Positions 56,501 to 64,000 of a stretch of 64,000 bases of DNA are shown here, in pieces (positions within the stretch are counted from its first letter, which is position 1; each line of letters opens with the position of its first letter). The position numbers and the translations under genes are program-made. The stretch is from Microvirga lenta (GTDB lineage: Bacteria > Pseudomonadota > Alphaproteobacteria > Rhizobiales > Beijerinckiaceae): the NCBI RefSeq assembly GCF_020532555.1, contig NZ_JAJBBR010000001.1, forward strand, positions 496,001-560,000, read 5' to 3'. A model generated the notes under the pieces. It was not told where the DNA came from. It saw nothing but the letters and a program-made list of their open reading frames with translations, and made no database searches.

Positions 56501-57814
56501 CTAGTTGCTCGCCATGAGCGTGCGCGGCGCCCCGCTCACCATCACGGTGGCGCCGCCGCGGATCTCCTGCACGGCGAGGGCGCGGTCGTTGGTGCCGTCG
56601 GGCTTGAAGCGGAACACGCCATCGGCGCCGGCAAAGCCCGACGGATCGGTGAGCGTGCCCTCCGCGAAGCGCTGCGCACCCCGCGCGCGGTTGAGCGCCA
56701 CGGCAAGGGTCACCGCGTCGTAGGAGAGCGTGGCGAGGCGGATCGGGTCCGTGTTGAAGCGGGCGCGGTAGCGCGCGGCGAAAGCCTCGAAGCCGCGGTT
56801 GTCGGGCGCGGCGAACCAGCCGCCCTGCAGGGCGGGAAGCGCATAGACCCGCGCCTCGTTCCAGATGCCCGTGCCGAGAGGCTTCACCCGCTGAGGATCG
56901 AACCCCACGGTCTGGAGGGCCTGCGCCACCATCGGCAGGCCGTCGCCGCTCTCGGGGATGAACACCGAATCCGCCTGAGGCGCCGCCCCGGCGATCGTGT
57001 GGGCCAGGCGCTGCACGGCCCCGTGCGGCTGTCCGGCCGGGTAGCGCTCGACGGCGACCACGCGAAGCCCGTGGCGGGCCGCCGCCTGCTGGAACTGGGC
57101 CTCGGCCACGCGGCCGTAAGTCGTCTCGGGGATGAGCGCCGCCACCGAGCGGCGGCCCTGCGAGGCCGCGTAGGAGACAATGCGGTCCACCTCGGCCTGG
57201 ACCAGGAAACTCAGGAGATAGACGCCGGGCGCAGCGACGCTCGTATCCGTCGAGAAGGCGACGACGGGCTTCGCCGACTGGCGGGCCACCTGTCCGGCCG
57301 CCTGGACGGAGCTGGCGAAGAGCGGGCCGAGGATCAGCTCGGCGCCTTCCGCGACGGCCTGGCTCGCGGCCTCGCTCGCGCCCTCGGGCGTGCCGCGGTC
57401 GTCCTTCACGAGCACGGTGATCTCGCTGCTTCCGGCCTCGGCCAGGGCCAGATCGGCGGCATTCTTCATGCTCTGCGCCGCCACGGCGCTCTGCCCCTGC
57501 CCGGTCAGCGGCAGGATGAGCGCGACCCGGACCGGGCCGCTGCCGATGGTCGTCCCGCCCGACGCCATGGGCATGGCCCCCGGCAGGGTACCGGCGGGCC
57601 CGGCGGGTGCAGCCGGATCGGCCTCGTAGAGGGTCTCGGGCGGAGGCGGAGGAGCGGCCGCATTCCGGCCGACGGAACGCGGGGGAACCATGCTGCCGGA
57701 CCCGATGCAGCCGGACAGCAGCAGGGTGGCGGCCAGGGCGGCAGCCCAGGTGCGCCGGCTCTTCGAGCCGCGGATCGAACGAGGAGAAAACCGTGCCATC
57801 TCCCAAGCCCCCAT
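56501..57814 (-). CDS. LpoA-like penicillin-binding protein activator, lipoprotein
   Basis: The 437-residue outer-membrane lipoprotein candidate has lipobox LLLSGC with Cys36, a Pro-rich linker and a type I periplasmic-binding-protein fold (VRVALILPLTGQGQSAVAAQ, ELILGPLFASSVQAAGQ) as in LpoA/YraM. Alphaproteobacterial members lack the TPR N-domain of E. coli LpoA, as here. A role in stimulating peptidoglycan synthases is inferred from the family and from its position next to rsmI-yraN, the same neighbourhood as E. coli lpoA. An internal ATG at 57799 is possible. Confidence 0.8.
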   Translation of the reverse strand: MGAWEMARFSPRSIRGSKSRRTWAAALAATLLLSGCIGSGSMVPPRSVGRNAAAPPPPPETLYEADPAAPAGPAGTLPGAMPMASGGTTIGSGPVRVALILPLTGQGQSAVAAQSMKNAADLALAEAGSSEITVLVKDDRGTPEGASEAASQAVAEGAELILGPLFASSVQAAGQVARQSAKPVVAFSTDTSVAAPGVYLLSFLVQAEVDRIVSYAASQGRRSVAALIPETTYGRVAEAQFQQAAARHGLRVVAVERYPAGQPHGAVQRLAHTIAGAAPQADSVFIPESGDGLPMVAQALQTVGFDPQRVKPLGTGIWNEARVYALPALQGGWFAAPDNRGFEAFAARYRARFNTDPIRLATLSYDAVTLAVALNRARGAQRFAEGTLTDPSGFAGADGVFRFKPDGTNDRALAVQEIRGGATVMVSGAPRTLMASN

Positions 57815-57922
57815 GGAAGCAGCCTATCGACAAACACGCCGATCATGGCCGGTAAAAGTAAACATTGTTTCCACGGCCTGCGGCTTTCGCCGGAACGGGC
57901 CTTCATGCGACAGTAGCGAACG

Positions 57923-58861
57923 ATGACCCAGAGAATCGACAACAGGACCAAGCGGCGGGACCCTGCCGCGCGCGTCAGCACCTTCACGGCCTTCGGCCTC
58001 GCCGCCGAGGCCGAGCCCCTGTCGCCCGGCCTCTACGTGGTGGCGACCCCCATCGGCAACCTGAAGGACATTTCCCTGCGCGGCCTGAACGTGCTCGCCG
58101 CCGCCGATGCGGTTCTGGCCGAGGACACGCGGGTCACCAAGACCCTGCTGGCCCATTACGGCATCACGACCCCTCTCCTGGCCTATCACGAGCACTCCAC
58201 CGACGCCGTCCGCGAGCGCATGGTGCAGCGCATCCGCGAGGGACAGGCCCTCGCGCTGGTATCGGATGCAGGCACGCCCCTGGTCTCCGACCCGGGCTAC
58301 AAGCTCGTGCAGGCCGCCATCGAGGAAGGCCTGCCGGTGACGCCCATTCCCGGCCCTTCGGCCATTCTCACGGCGCTCGTCGTGTCGGGCCTGCCCACCG
58401 ACCGCTTCTTCTTCGAGGGCTTCCTGCCGGCGAAAAGCGGCGCGCGCCGCTCGCGGCTCGCCGAAATCGCATCGATTCCGGGCACGCTGATGCTGTTCGA
58501 AGGCCCGCACCGCCTGCCAGAGATGCTGGCCGACGCCGCCGACGTGCTGGGCGAGCGCCAGGCCGTGGTGGCGCGCGAACTGACCAAGCTGTTCGAGACC
58601 ATCCGGCGCGGCACCCTGCCGGAACTGGCGAGGCAATTCGCCGAGGAAGGACCGCCCAAGGGCGAGATCGTGGTGCTGATCGGCGAGGCCAGCAAGGAAA
58701 TGCACGCGGCCGAGGCCGACGCGGCCCTCGACGGCAAGCTGGAGGCCGCCCTGAAGCACCACTCGATCAAGGATGCGGCGGCGCTCGTGGCGGCGGAGCT
58801 GAACATGCCGAAGCGCGAGGTCTATGCCCGCGCCCTCGCGCTCGCCAAGAAGGACGCATGA
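57923..58861 (+). CDS. rsmI: 16S rRNA (cytidine1402-2'-O)-methyltransferase RsmI
   Basis: The 312-residue tetrapyrrole-methylase-fold enzyme uses SAM to 2'-O-methylate C1402 in the ribosomal P site. [38 protein letters not shown] and the EGFLPAKSG segment are diagnostic. Its stop overlaps the yraN start (ATGA). Confidence 0.96.
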   Translation: MTQRIDNRTKRRDPAARVSTFTAFGLAAEAEPLSPGLYVVATPIGNLKDISLRGLNVLAAADAVLAEDTRVTKTLLAHYGITTPLLAYHEHSTDAVRERMVQRIREGQALALVSDAGTPLVSDPGYKLVQAAIEEGLPVTPIPGPSAILTALVVSGLPTDRFFFEGFLPAKSGARRSRLAEIASIPGTLMLFEGPHRLPEMLADAADVLGERQAVVARELTKLFETIRRGTLPELARQFAEEGPPKGEIVVLIGEASKEMHAAEADAALDGKLEAALKHHSIKDAAALVAAELNMPKREVYARALALAKKDA

Positions 58862-59235
58862 GAAACGCCGTCGAGCGCCGGCGCGCCACCTTCCTGCGCG
58901 GCCACAGGGCCGAGCTGATCGCGCTGCTGTTCCTGCTGTCGAAGGGCTACCGCCCCCTCGCCCGCCGCTATGCGGCCGCGGGCGGCGAAATCGACCTCAT
59001 CGCCATGCGCGGCGACACCATCGCGTTCGTGGAGGTGAAGGCGCGCGGCCGGATGGACGACGCACTCACCGCGATCACGCCCGCCAAGCGCCGTCGCTTC
59101 TCCCGCGCCGCCCGGGCCTGGCTCTCGCGCCATCCCTGGGCCGCCGCCAAGACCTGGCGGGCCGATGCGGTCTTCCTCGCCCCCCGCCGGTGGCCGTGGC
59201 ACGTGGCGGGGGCGTTCGAGCTGGAGATGTCCTAG
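58858..59235 (+). CDS. YraN/UPF0102 endonuclease-like protein
   Basis: The 125-residue protein has a PD-(D/E)XK-type core: an early conserved Glu ([11 protein letters not shown]), GEIDLIA, and FVEVKARG supplying the Asp and Glu-X-Lys. The function is unknown, though the fold predicts a nuclease. It is coupled to rsmI by an ATGA overlap and is convergent with the lysR gene, whose stop overlaps its own. Confidence 0.9.
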   Translation: MRNAVERRRATFLRGHRAELIALLFLLSKGYRPLARRYAAAGGEIDLIAMRGDTIAFVEVKARGRMDDALTAITPAKRRRFSRAARAWLSRHPWAAAKTWRADAVFLAPRRWPWHVAGAFELEMS

Positions 59236-60104
59236 GCCACCATGCGCCGCGGCACGGCGAGCGCCTGGCGGATATGGCGTGCCATTTCCTGGACGATGGG
59301 GCCGCCGCCGTTCTTCGGCAGGTAGAGGTTCACCGTGAAGGGCGGGAGCGCGGGCAGCCCCGATTCGCGGCCCAGCACCTCGAGGTTTTCGGGAACGGTG
59401 GAGGCCATCCAGGCCATGACGGCAATATCGGCGGCGACCGTCGCCACCTGAGCGGAGGTGTTCGTCACCTCGGAGGCGGAGCGCCACTCGATGCCGGCCT
59501 GCTGCAGGGCCTCGCGGATGGGGGCACGGAAGGCGCAATCGGAACAGCCGATCGACACGGGAAGCGGCCGCTGCCGCGCCGCCTCGCCGCCCGGGGCGCC
59601 GACCCAGACCAGCCGGTCCATGATGAGGTTCTCGCCATCCGGATCGCAGCTCATCTCGGTGGCGAGCACCACATCCACCTTGCCGGCGGCGAGTTCCGAA
59701 CGGAGCTTCGCGCTCGACCCGCTCCGCAGGGTGATCTGCACGCGCGGGTAGCTGCGCGCGAAGCCCTTGAGAAAGGTGGGCAGGTAGGTGGTGATGATGT
59801 CGCTCGGGATTCCGAGCCGCACCTCGCCCTCGTAGACGGGGGTCGTGATCTCGGTCCAGATCTCGTCGTTGAGGGCGAGCATCCGCTTGGCGCGCCCGAA
59901 CAGGCGCTCGCCCGCCGCCGTCAGCTTCATGCCGCGCCGGTCGCGGGTGATGAGCGCGTCGCCCACCATGTCTTCGAGGCGCTTGATCTGCTGGCTCACG
60001 GCCGCCTGGGTGAGATTGAGCAGACCCGCAGCGGCGGTCATGCCGCCCGCGTCGACCACGGCCACGAAGGCCCGCAGCAGGCTGACGTCGAGGTTGTGGG
60101 GCAT
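59232..60104 (-). CDS. LysR-family transcriptional regulator
   Basis: The 290-residue regulator has a winged HTH (about 3-62; [20 protein letters not shown]) and a periplasmic-binding-like effector domain. The start at 60104 was chosen because GGAGG lies 6 nt upstream. It is divergent from a DUF1127 gene, and a TTAT-N7-ATAA box lies in between. This suggests control of that gene and autoregulation. The effector is unknown. Confidence 0.9.
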   Translation of the reverse strand: MPHNLDVSLLRAFVAVVDAGGMTAAAGLLNLTQAAVSQQIKRLEDMVGDALITRDRRGMKLTAAGERLFGRAKRMLALNDEIWTEITTPVYEGEVRLGIPSDIITTYLPTFLKGFARSYPRVQITLRSGSSAKLRSELAAGKVDVVLATEMSCDPDGENLIMDRLVWVGAPGGEAARQRPLPVSIGCSDCAFRAPIREALQQAGIEWRSASEVTNTSAQVATVAADIAVMAWMASTVPENLEVLGRESGLPALPPFTVNLYLPKNGGGPIVQEMARHIRQALAVPRRMVA

Positions 60105-60126
60105 GGGAAGCCTCCATAAAACTCTG

Positions 60127-60141
60127 TTATCTTCAATATAA
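60127..60141. promoter_or_regulatory. Putative LysR binding site
   Basis: TTAT-CTTCAAT-ATAA is a 15-bp interrupted palindrome fitting the T-N11-A pattern of LysR operators, 23 bp before the lysR start codon in an A/T-rich patch. Confidence 0.45.
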
Positions 60142-60342
60142 TGAACATTCGTTTCCGTTATGCAAGGCACAGGCGTAGAGTTCTCTCATCGCCGCTGACG
60201 GAAAGCTCCCGACGAGCACGGCAACGGCCCACGGCCCCGAGGATTCGAAGATCAAGACCTGCATCGCCACGCCGGACACCCGTCCGGCGAAGGACGGCGC
60301 TCGCCTCTCGGATCCTCACCGGCCCAACCGATGGAGAGAACC

Positions 60343-60633
60343 ATGTCTCTGAGCATGACCCGCGAAGCGGCCCCCCGGCTTGCCGGATCGCGTGAAAGGA
60401 AGGGTCCGGGGTTGCTGAGCCGCCTTGCAGCCCTGGTGATGAGCGAGATCCGCGCGCGCCGCGACATGCGCCTGCTCGCCTCTCTCGACGACGCGGCTCT
60501 CCACGACATCGGCCTGGCCCGCGGAGAGGTCGAGGGCGTGGTTCGCTACGGCCGCTCATGGAAGAGCGAGCAGCCTGCCCCCGACGAGAGCACCGGGGCG
60601 GTCCTGCCGCCCTCCCTCACCGAATGGCGCTGA
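60343..60633 (+). CDS. DUF1127 small basic protein
   Basis: The 96-residue protein has a C-terminal DUF1127 segment (RRDMRLLASLDDAALHDIGL) following an Arg-rich N-terminus. Small DUF1127 proteins in Alphaproteobacteria are often stress- or phosphate-responsive and some bind RNA. GGAGAG sets the ATG at 60343. It is divergent from lysR and convergent with the lipid kinase gene. Confidence 0.85.
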   Translation: MSLSMTREAAPRLAGSRERKGPGLLSRLAALVMSEIRARRDMRLLASLDDAALHDIGLARGEVEGVVRYGRSWKSEQPAPDESTGAVLPPSLTEWR

Positions 60634-60635
60634 AG

Positions 60636-61505
60636 TCAGGGCGCGAAAACGGTGACGGCACAGGGTTTGATGGAAAAATGCGCCGGCGTCTTCGTGACGA
60701 TCTCGCCATCGGCATTGACCGAGCGGGGACGCCGGGTGCGGATGTCGAACTCCTTCGCCCGGATAGCGCGGACCTCGCGCCAGGCGCCGTGCTCGCCGCT
60801 GCGGAAGGACCGCGCCATGAAGGCCATCTTCCAGGCGCGGTCGAATTCGAGGCTGTAGAGATCGAGATGCTGATCGTCGATCGCCGCATCCTTCTCGACC
60901 GCGTTGCCGCCGCCGTAATACCGCCCGTTGCCGACCGCGATCTGCAGGGTCCTGACGCGGATGGCCTCCTTGTCGCTGGTGATGGTGGCGCGGAAGGGGC
61001 GCGCCTGCGCCAGCACGTTCATGGCCACGAGTGCATAGCCGAGACGGCCGAAGCGCCGCTTGATGTCCCGCGTGAGCCTCTTCGCCAGATCGGCCGAGAG
61101 GCCGATGCTCGCCACGTTGAAGAACGGTTCGCCGTTGACGATGCCCAGATCGATCCTGCGGGTCTTGCCGGCGGCGATGACGTCCGCCGCATCATCGAGA
61201 TCGAAGGGAATGCCCAGGGTGCGGGCGAGATCGTTGGCGGTGCCCAGGGGCAGGATGCCGAGGGGCAGGTTGGCCTCGATCACGCCGAACGCCGCCGCAT
61301 TGATCGTTCCGTCGCCCCCGCCGACCACCACGCAATCCACCCTATCGGCATGTTCGACGATGATGGAGCCCATGTCCTCGCGCTTGTGGCATTCCACGTG
61401 AATGGGCTCGATATCGTGCGCCTTCAGTCGCTCGATGGCGAATCGGCACTGGGCCTCGCCGCTGCGGCTCTTGGAATTCACGATCAGAAGGGCGCGGCGT
61501 GTCAT
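60636..61505 (-). CDS. Diacylglycerol/lipid kinase family protein (YegS-like)
   Basis: The 289-residue cytosolic kinase has the DAGK catalytic motif GGGDGTINAA at about 62-71 and LGILPLGTANDLART. YegS-type enzymes phosphorylate phosphatidylglycerol or diacylglycerol-like lipids. The physiological substrate is unknown. It ends 2 bp from the convergent DUF1127 stop. Confidence 0.88.
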   Translation of the reverse strand: MTRRALLIVNSKSRSGEAQCRFAIERLKAHDIEPIHVECHKREDMGSIIVEHADRVDCVVVGGGDGTINAAAFGVIEANLPLGILPLGTANDLARTLGIPFDLDDAADVIAAGKTRRIDLGIVNGEPFFNVASIGLSADLAKRLTRDIKRRFGRLGYALVAMNVLAQARPFRATITSDKEAIRVRTLQIAVGNGRYYGGGNAVEKDAAIDDQHLDLYSLEFDRAWKMAFMARSFRSGEHGAWREVRAIRAKEFDIRTRRPRSVNADGEIVTKTPAHFSIKPCAVTVFAP

Positions 61506-61670
61506 GACTTGTCAGAAATGTAGGCGGTCGTGCCTGTCGGCAAGGGAGGTGCGCTCCTGGGAAGGGCCGGGGACAACGCGCCGATCCCCATTTCGTTCGA
61601 CCGGCGCAAGAGAGCCTGTTGCCATTGATCCATTTCGGGCCAATAACCCGGATCTCACGGAGACTGACGC

Positions 61671-62615
61671 ATGACCCTGACCGTCGCGGTCCAGATGGAC
61701 CACATCAAGAACATCAAGATTGCCGGCGATACGGGCTTCGCGCTGCTCCTCGAGGCGCAACGGCGCGGGCATCGCGTCCTGCACTACACTCCCGACCGCC
61801 TGTCCATGCGCGACGGGGCGGTGACGGCGATGGCCGAGGCGGTCGAGGCGCGGGACGTGGAGGGCGACCACTTCACCCTTGCCGAGCCGGAACGGGTCGA
61901 TCTCTCCACGGTCGACGTGGTGCTCATGCGCCAGGACCCGCCCTTCGACCTCGCCTACATCACCGCGACCCACATGCTGGAGCGCATCCACCCGAAGACG
62001 CTCGTGGTGAACGACCCCACCCATGTGCGCAACGCGCCGGAAAAGCTCTTCGTCACGCAGTTTCCGCATCTCATGCCCACGACCCTGATCTCCCGCGACA
62101 AGCAGGAGATCGAGGAGTTCCGGCGCGAGCACGGCGACGTGGTCATGAAGCCGCTCTACGGGCACGGCGGCGCGAGCGTGTTCAAGATCGGCCGGGAAGA
62201 TCCGAATTTCGGCTCGCTCTACGACCTCTTCGCCGCCACCTTCCGCGAGCCCTGGGTGATCCAGCGATTCCTGCCGAAGGTGACGGAAGGCGACAAGCGC
62301 ATCATCCTCATCGACGGCGAGGCGGCGGGCGCTGTCAACCGCGTTCCGGCCGCCAACGACATCCGCTCCAACATGGTGCGCGGCGGCGCCGCGAAGCCCA
62401 CGGACCTGACGCCGCGCGAGCGCGAGATCTGCGAGACCATCGGCCCCCACCTGAAGCAGATGGGCCTCATCCTCGTGGGCATCGACGTGATCGACGGCAA
62501 CCTGACCGAGATCAACGTGACCGCCCCCACGGGCGTGCGCGCCATCAAGCGCCTCGGCGGGCCGGATCTCGCGGTGAACGTGTGGGACGCGATCGAGGCG
62601 AAGGTGAAGCGATAG
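61671..62615 (+). CDS. gshB: Glutathione synthetase
   Basis: The 314-residue ATP-grasp enzyme ligates glycine to gamma-glutamylcysteine. [50 protein letters not shown] and [10 protein letters not shown] are characteristic. The start at 61671 gives the family N-terminus. gshA is not in the window. Confidence 0.97.
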   Translation: MTLTVAVQMDHIKNIKIAGDTGFALLLEAQRRGHRVLHYTPDRLSMRDGAVTAMAEAVEARDVEGDHFTLAEPERVDLSTVDVVLMRQDPPFDLAYITATHMLERIHPKTLVVNDPTHVRNAPEKLFVTQFPHLMPTTLISRDKQEIEEFRREHGDVVMKPLYGHGGASVFKIGREDPNFGSLYDLFAATFREPWVIQRFLPKVTEGDKRIILIDGEAAGAVNRVPAANDIRSNMVRGGAAKPTDLTPREREICETIGPHLKQMGLILVGIDVIDGNLTEINVTAPTGVRAIKRLGGPDLAVNVWDAIEAKVKR

Positions 62616-62646
62616 GCGCCTCCCGCCATCGTTTTCAAAGACGTGA

Positions 62647-62669
62647 ATGGCCGGATCGAGTCCGGCCAT
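62647..62669. repeat. Short hairpin repeat ATGGCCGG-type (copy 2)
   Basis: ATGGCCGGA-N5-TCCGGCCAT is a perfect 9-bp stem between the convergent gshB and hemW genes. The same architecture occurs at 34024-34046. It may act as a bidirectional transcription barrier. Confidence 0.65.
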
Positions 62670-62687
62670 GGCGAAGGACGGCAGCGC

Positions 62688-63848
62688 TTACGCCGCCAGT
62701 TCCGCAATCACCGCGTTGAGCACCGGAAATCCCTCCCGCGTCACCGCGAGGCGGTTGCCCTCGGTGCGGATGAGGCCATCCTCCACGAGGTGGCGCACCT
62801 TGCGCGCGTTGAGCTCCCGCCCGGTGAAGGCCGTGTAGCGGCGCGGGTCGATGCCCTCCTTCAGGCGAAGCCCCATGAGCAGGAACTCGTCGCCCTCGGC
62901 CTCCGAGGTCAGGACCTCCTCCTCGACGATGCCGTGCCCCTCGCGCTCCACCTGCGCCAGCCAGGTCTCGGGGTGCTTCTCAGTCGAGGTCGCCAGCCGC
63001 GCATTGCCGGTGACGAGGCGGCCATGGGCGCCGGGGCCGATGCCGGCATATTCGCCGTAGCGCCAGTAGACGAGGTTGTGGCGGGATTCGGCGCCCGGCC
63101 GGGCGTGGTTGGAAATCTCGTAGGCGGGCAGCCCATGCGCCTCGCAGACCTCCTGCGTGACGTCGTAGAGCGCCCTGCCCGTCTCCTCGTCCGGAATCGT
63201 GATCTTGCCGGCATCGTAGAGTCGTTGGAACCAGGTGCCGGGCTCAATGGTGAGCTGGTAGAGCGAGAGGTGCTCCACCGCGTGGCCGATGGCCTGCTTC
63301 AGCTCCGCGCGCCACTCCTCCGGGGTCTGGTTGGGCCGGGCATAGATCAGGTCGAAGGAATAGCGCTCGAAGATGGAGGCCGCGATCTTCACCGCCGCCA
63401 GCGCCTCCTCGACCGAGTGCATGCGCCCGAGCCGGCGCAGGTCCGGGTCGTTGAGCGCCTGGACGCCCAGCGACACCCGGTTGATGCCGGCCGCCCGGTA
63501 GCCGCGGAAGCGGTCCGCCTCGACGCTGGTCGGATTGGCCTCCAGGGTCACCTCGGCGCCGGGATCGATCGCCCAGGCGCCGCCGATGGCGTCGAGAATG
63601 GCGCCCACCGTTTCCGGCTTCATGAGCGAGGGCGTGCCCCCGCCGAAGAAGATGCTGGTGACGGTCCGGCCGGGAATGCGCGCCGCATTGTGGGCGATCT
63701 CCTGCCGGAAGGCCGCGAGGAACCGTTCCTGGTCCACCGGCTGATGGCGGACATGGCTGTTGAAGTCGCAATAGGGACATTTGGAGGCGCAGAAGGGCCA
63801 ATGGACATAGACGCCGAAGCCCGCATCGCGCGTCGGATGCTCGATCAT
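62688..63848 (-). CDS. hemW: Radical SAM heme chaperone HemW
   Basis: The 386-residue protein is related to anaerobic coproporphyrinogen III oxidase HemN. It has the radical-SAM cluster Cys20-X3-Cys24-X2-Cys27 (PFCASKCPYCDFN), GGGTPSL and a winged C-terminal domain. The shorter N-terminus without the extra HemN Cys context favours HemW, which delivers heme to respiratory proteins. The ATG at 63848 fits the family start (YVHWPFC follows); an upstream in-frame start at 63935 is less likely. Confidence 0.9.
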   Translation of the reverse strand: MIEHPTRDAGFGVYVHWPFCASKCPYCDFNSHVRHQPVDQERFLAAFRQEIAHNAARIPGRTVTSIFFGGGTPSLMKPETVGAILDAIGGAWAIDPGAEVTLEANPTSVEADRFRGYRAAGINRVSLGVQALNDPDLRRLGRMHSVEEALAAVKIAASIFERYSFDLIYARPNQTPEEWRAELKQAIGHAVEHLSLYQLTIEPGTWFQRLYDAGKITIPDEETGRALYDVTQEVCEAHGLPAYEISNHARPGAESRHNLVYWRYGEYAGIGPGAHGRLVTGNARLATSTEKHPETWLAQVEREGHGIVEEEVLTSEAEGDEFLLMGLRLKEGIDPRRYTAFTGRELNARKVRHLVEDGLIRTEGNRLAVTREGFPVLNAVIAELAA

Positions 63849-63879
63849 GGGCCGTATATGGCAGTTCCGGGCCTGAACG

Positions 63880-63951
63880 TCACCCTCGCCCTTGCCGCAT
63901 CCCGGCCGTGCCGCCTCCGGCCGTGACGGCGGCAACGGTCGGGCGCGCCAT
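63880..63951 (-). other. Possible 23-codon ORF upstream of hemW
   Basis: An ATG at 63951 on the minus strand is preceded by GAGG and a stronger GGAGG further up, and opens 23 codons ending 32 bp before hemW. It may be a leader peptide or chance. No other gene is seen between hemW and the right edge. Confidence 0.2.
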
Positions 63952-64000
63952 TTCTGAACCTCTTTCCTCCGCCGCGGTTCATGTTCTAAGGGCTCTCGGC

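Overview
This is a G+C-rich chromosomal segment from an alphaproteobacterium. The gene set suggests Hyphomicrobiales, perhaps Methylobacteriaceae such as Microvirga. The indicators are a class II EPSP synthase, PmtA- and OlsB-type lipid enzymes, a FYDLN-type zinc-ribbon protein (TIGR02300), a LOV histidine kinase of the HisKA_2 class, a FzlA-like GST-fold protein, an Omp25/RopB-like beta-barrel, and promoters matching the alphaproteobacterial sigma-70, RpoH and EcfG consensuses. The genus is inference. No phage, insertion sequence or CRISPR array was seen, and most of the window is ordinary core genome.

Layout. 0-6.9 kb: a Lys/Ala-rich small protein, a Tat-exported PhoX-type phosphatase, malate synthase G and two envelope proteins. 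7.4-12.2 kb: a signalling block (NarL-type regulator, hybrid histidine kinase, CHASE4-only membrane protein) ending at tRNA-Ala(GGC). 12.4-16.2 kb: FYDLN protein, aroA-cmk, a von Willebrand A protein and methylglyoxal synthase. 16.2-24.6 kb: hrpB, a HAD phosphatase, malic enzyme and mutS. 24.6-26.3 kb: a LOV blue-light kinase overlapping a single-domain response regulator, with an EcfG-type promoter upstream. 26.4-33.2 kb: comM, olsB, queG, a FzlA-like gene, uppP, nth and a DUF2244 protein.

33.2-34.7 kb is a 1.6-kb gene-poor stretch. It holds several palindromic repeat elements and, on the minus strand, a consensus-perfect sigma-70 promoter leading into a run of hairpins with no convincing ORF. 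This is the best candidate here for an undescribed RNA. It is followed by a secreted RTX protein with a lyase-like N-domain (34.7-36.5 kb), a metal-type MerR regulator and an AraC-HTH/Ogt DNA repair protein.

38.1-48.3 kb: dnaK-dnaJ behind an RpoH promoter, then pmtA-pyrF, a class D beta-lactamase homologue, tandem DUF1330 genes, a GNAT, dapB, gpmA, alkB and a secreted protein. 48.3-52.9 kb (minus): glnD, grpE with its own RpoH-like promoter, a TRIC-type channel and an SPW protein. 53.1-56.5 kb: a sulfonate-type ABC transporter whose permease and ATPase genes are split by a 148-bp palindromic element, then an OsmC protein. 56.5-63.8 kb: an LpoA-like lipoprotein, rsmI-yraN, a lysR/DUF1127/lipid-kinase group, gshB and hemW.

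A dispersed family of inverted repeats with GTCATTCCGG-type ends occurs at least five times, always between genes. Very long antisense ORFs occur across many genes and are treated as artefacts of high G+C.
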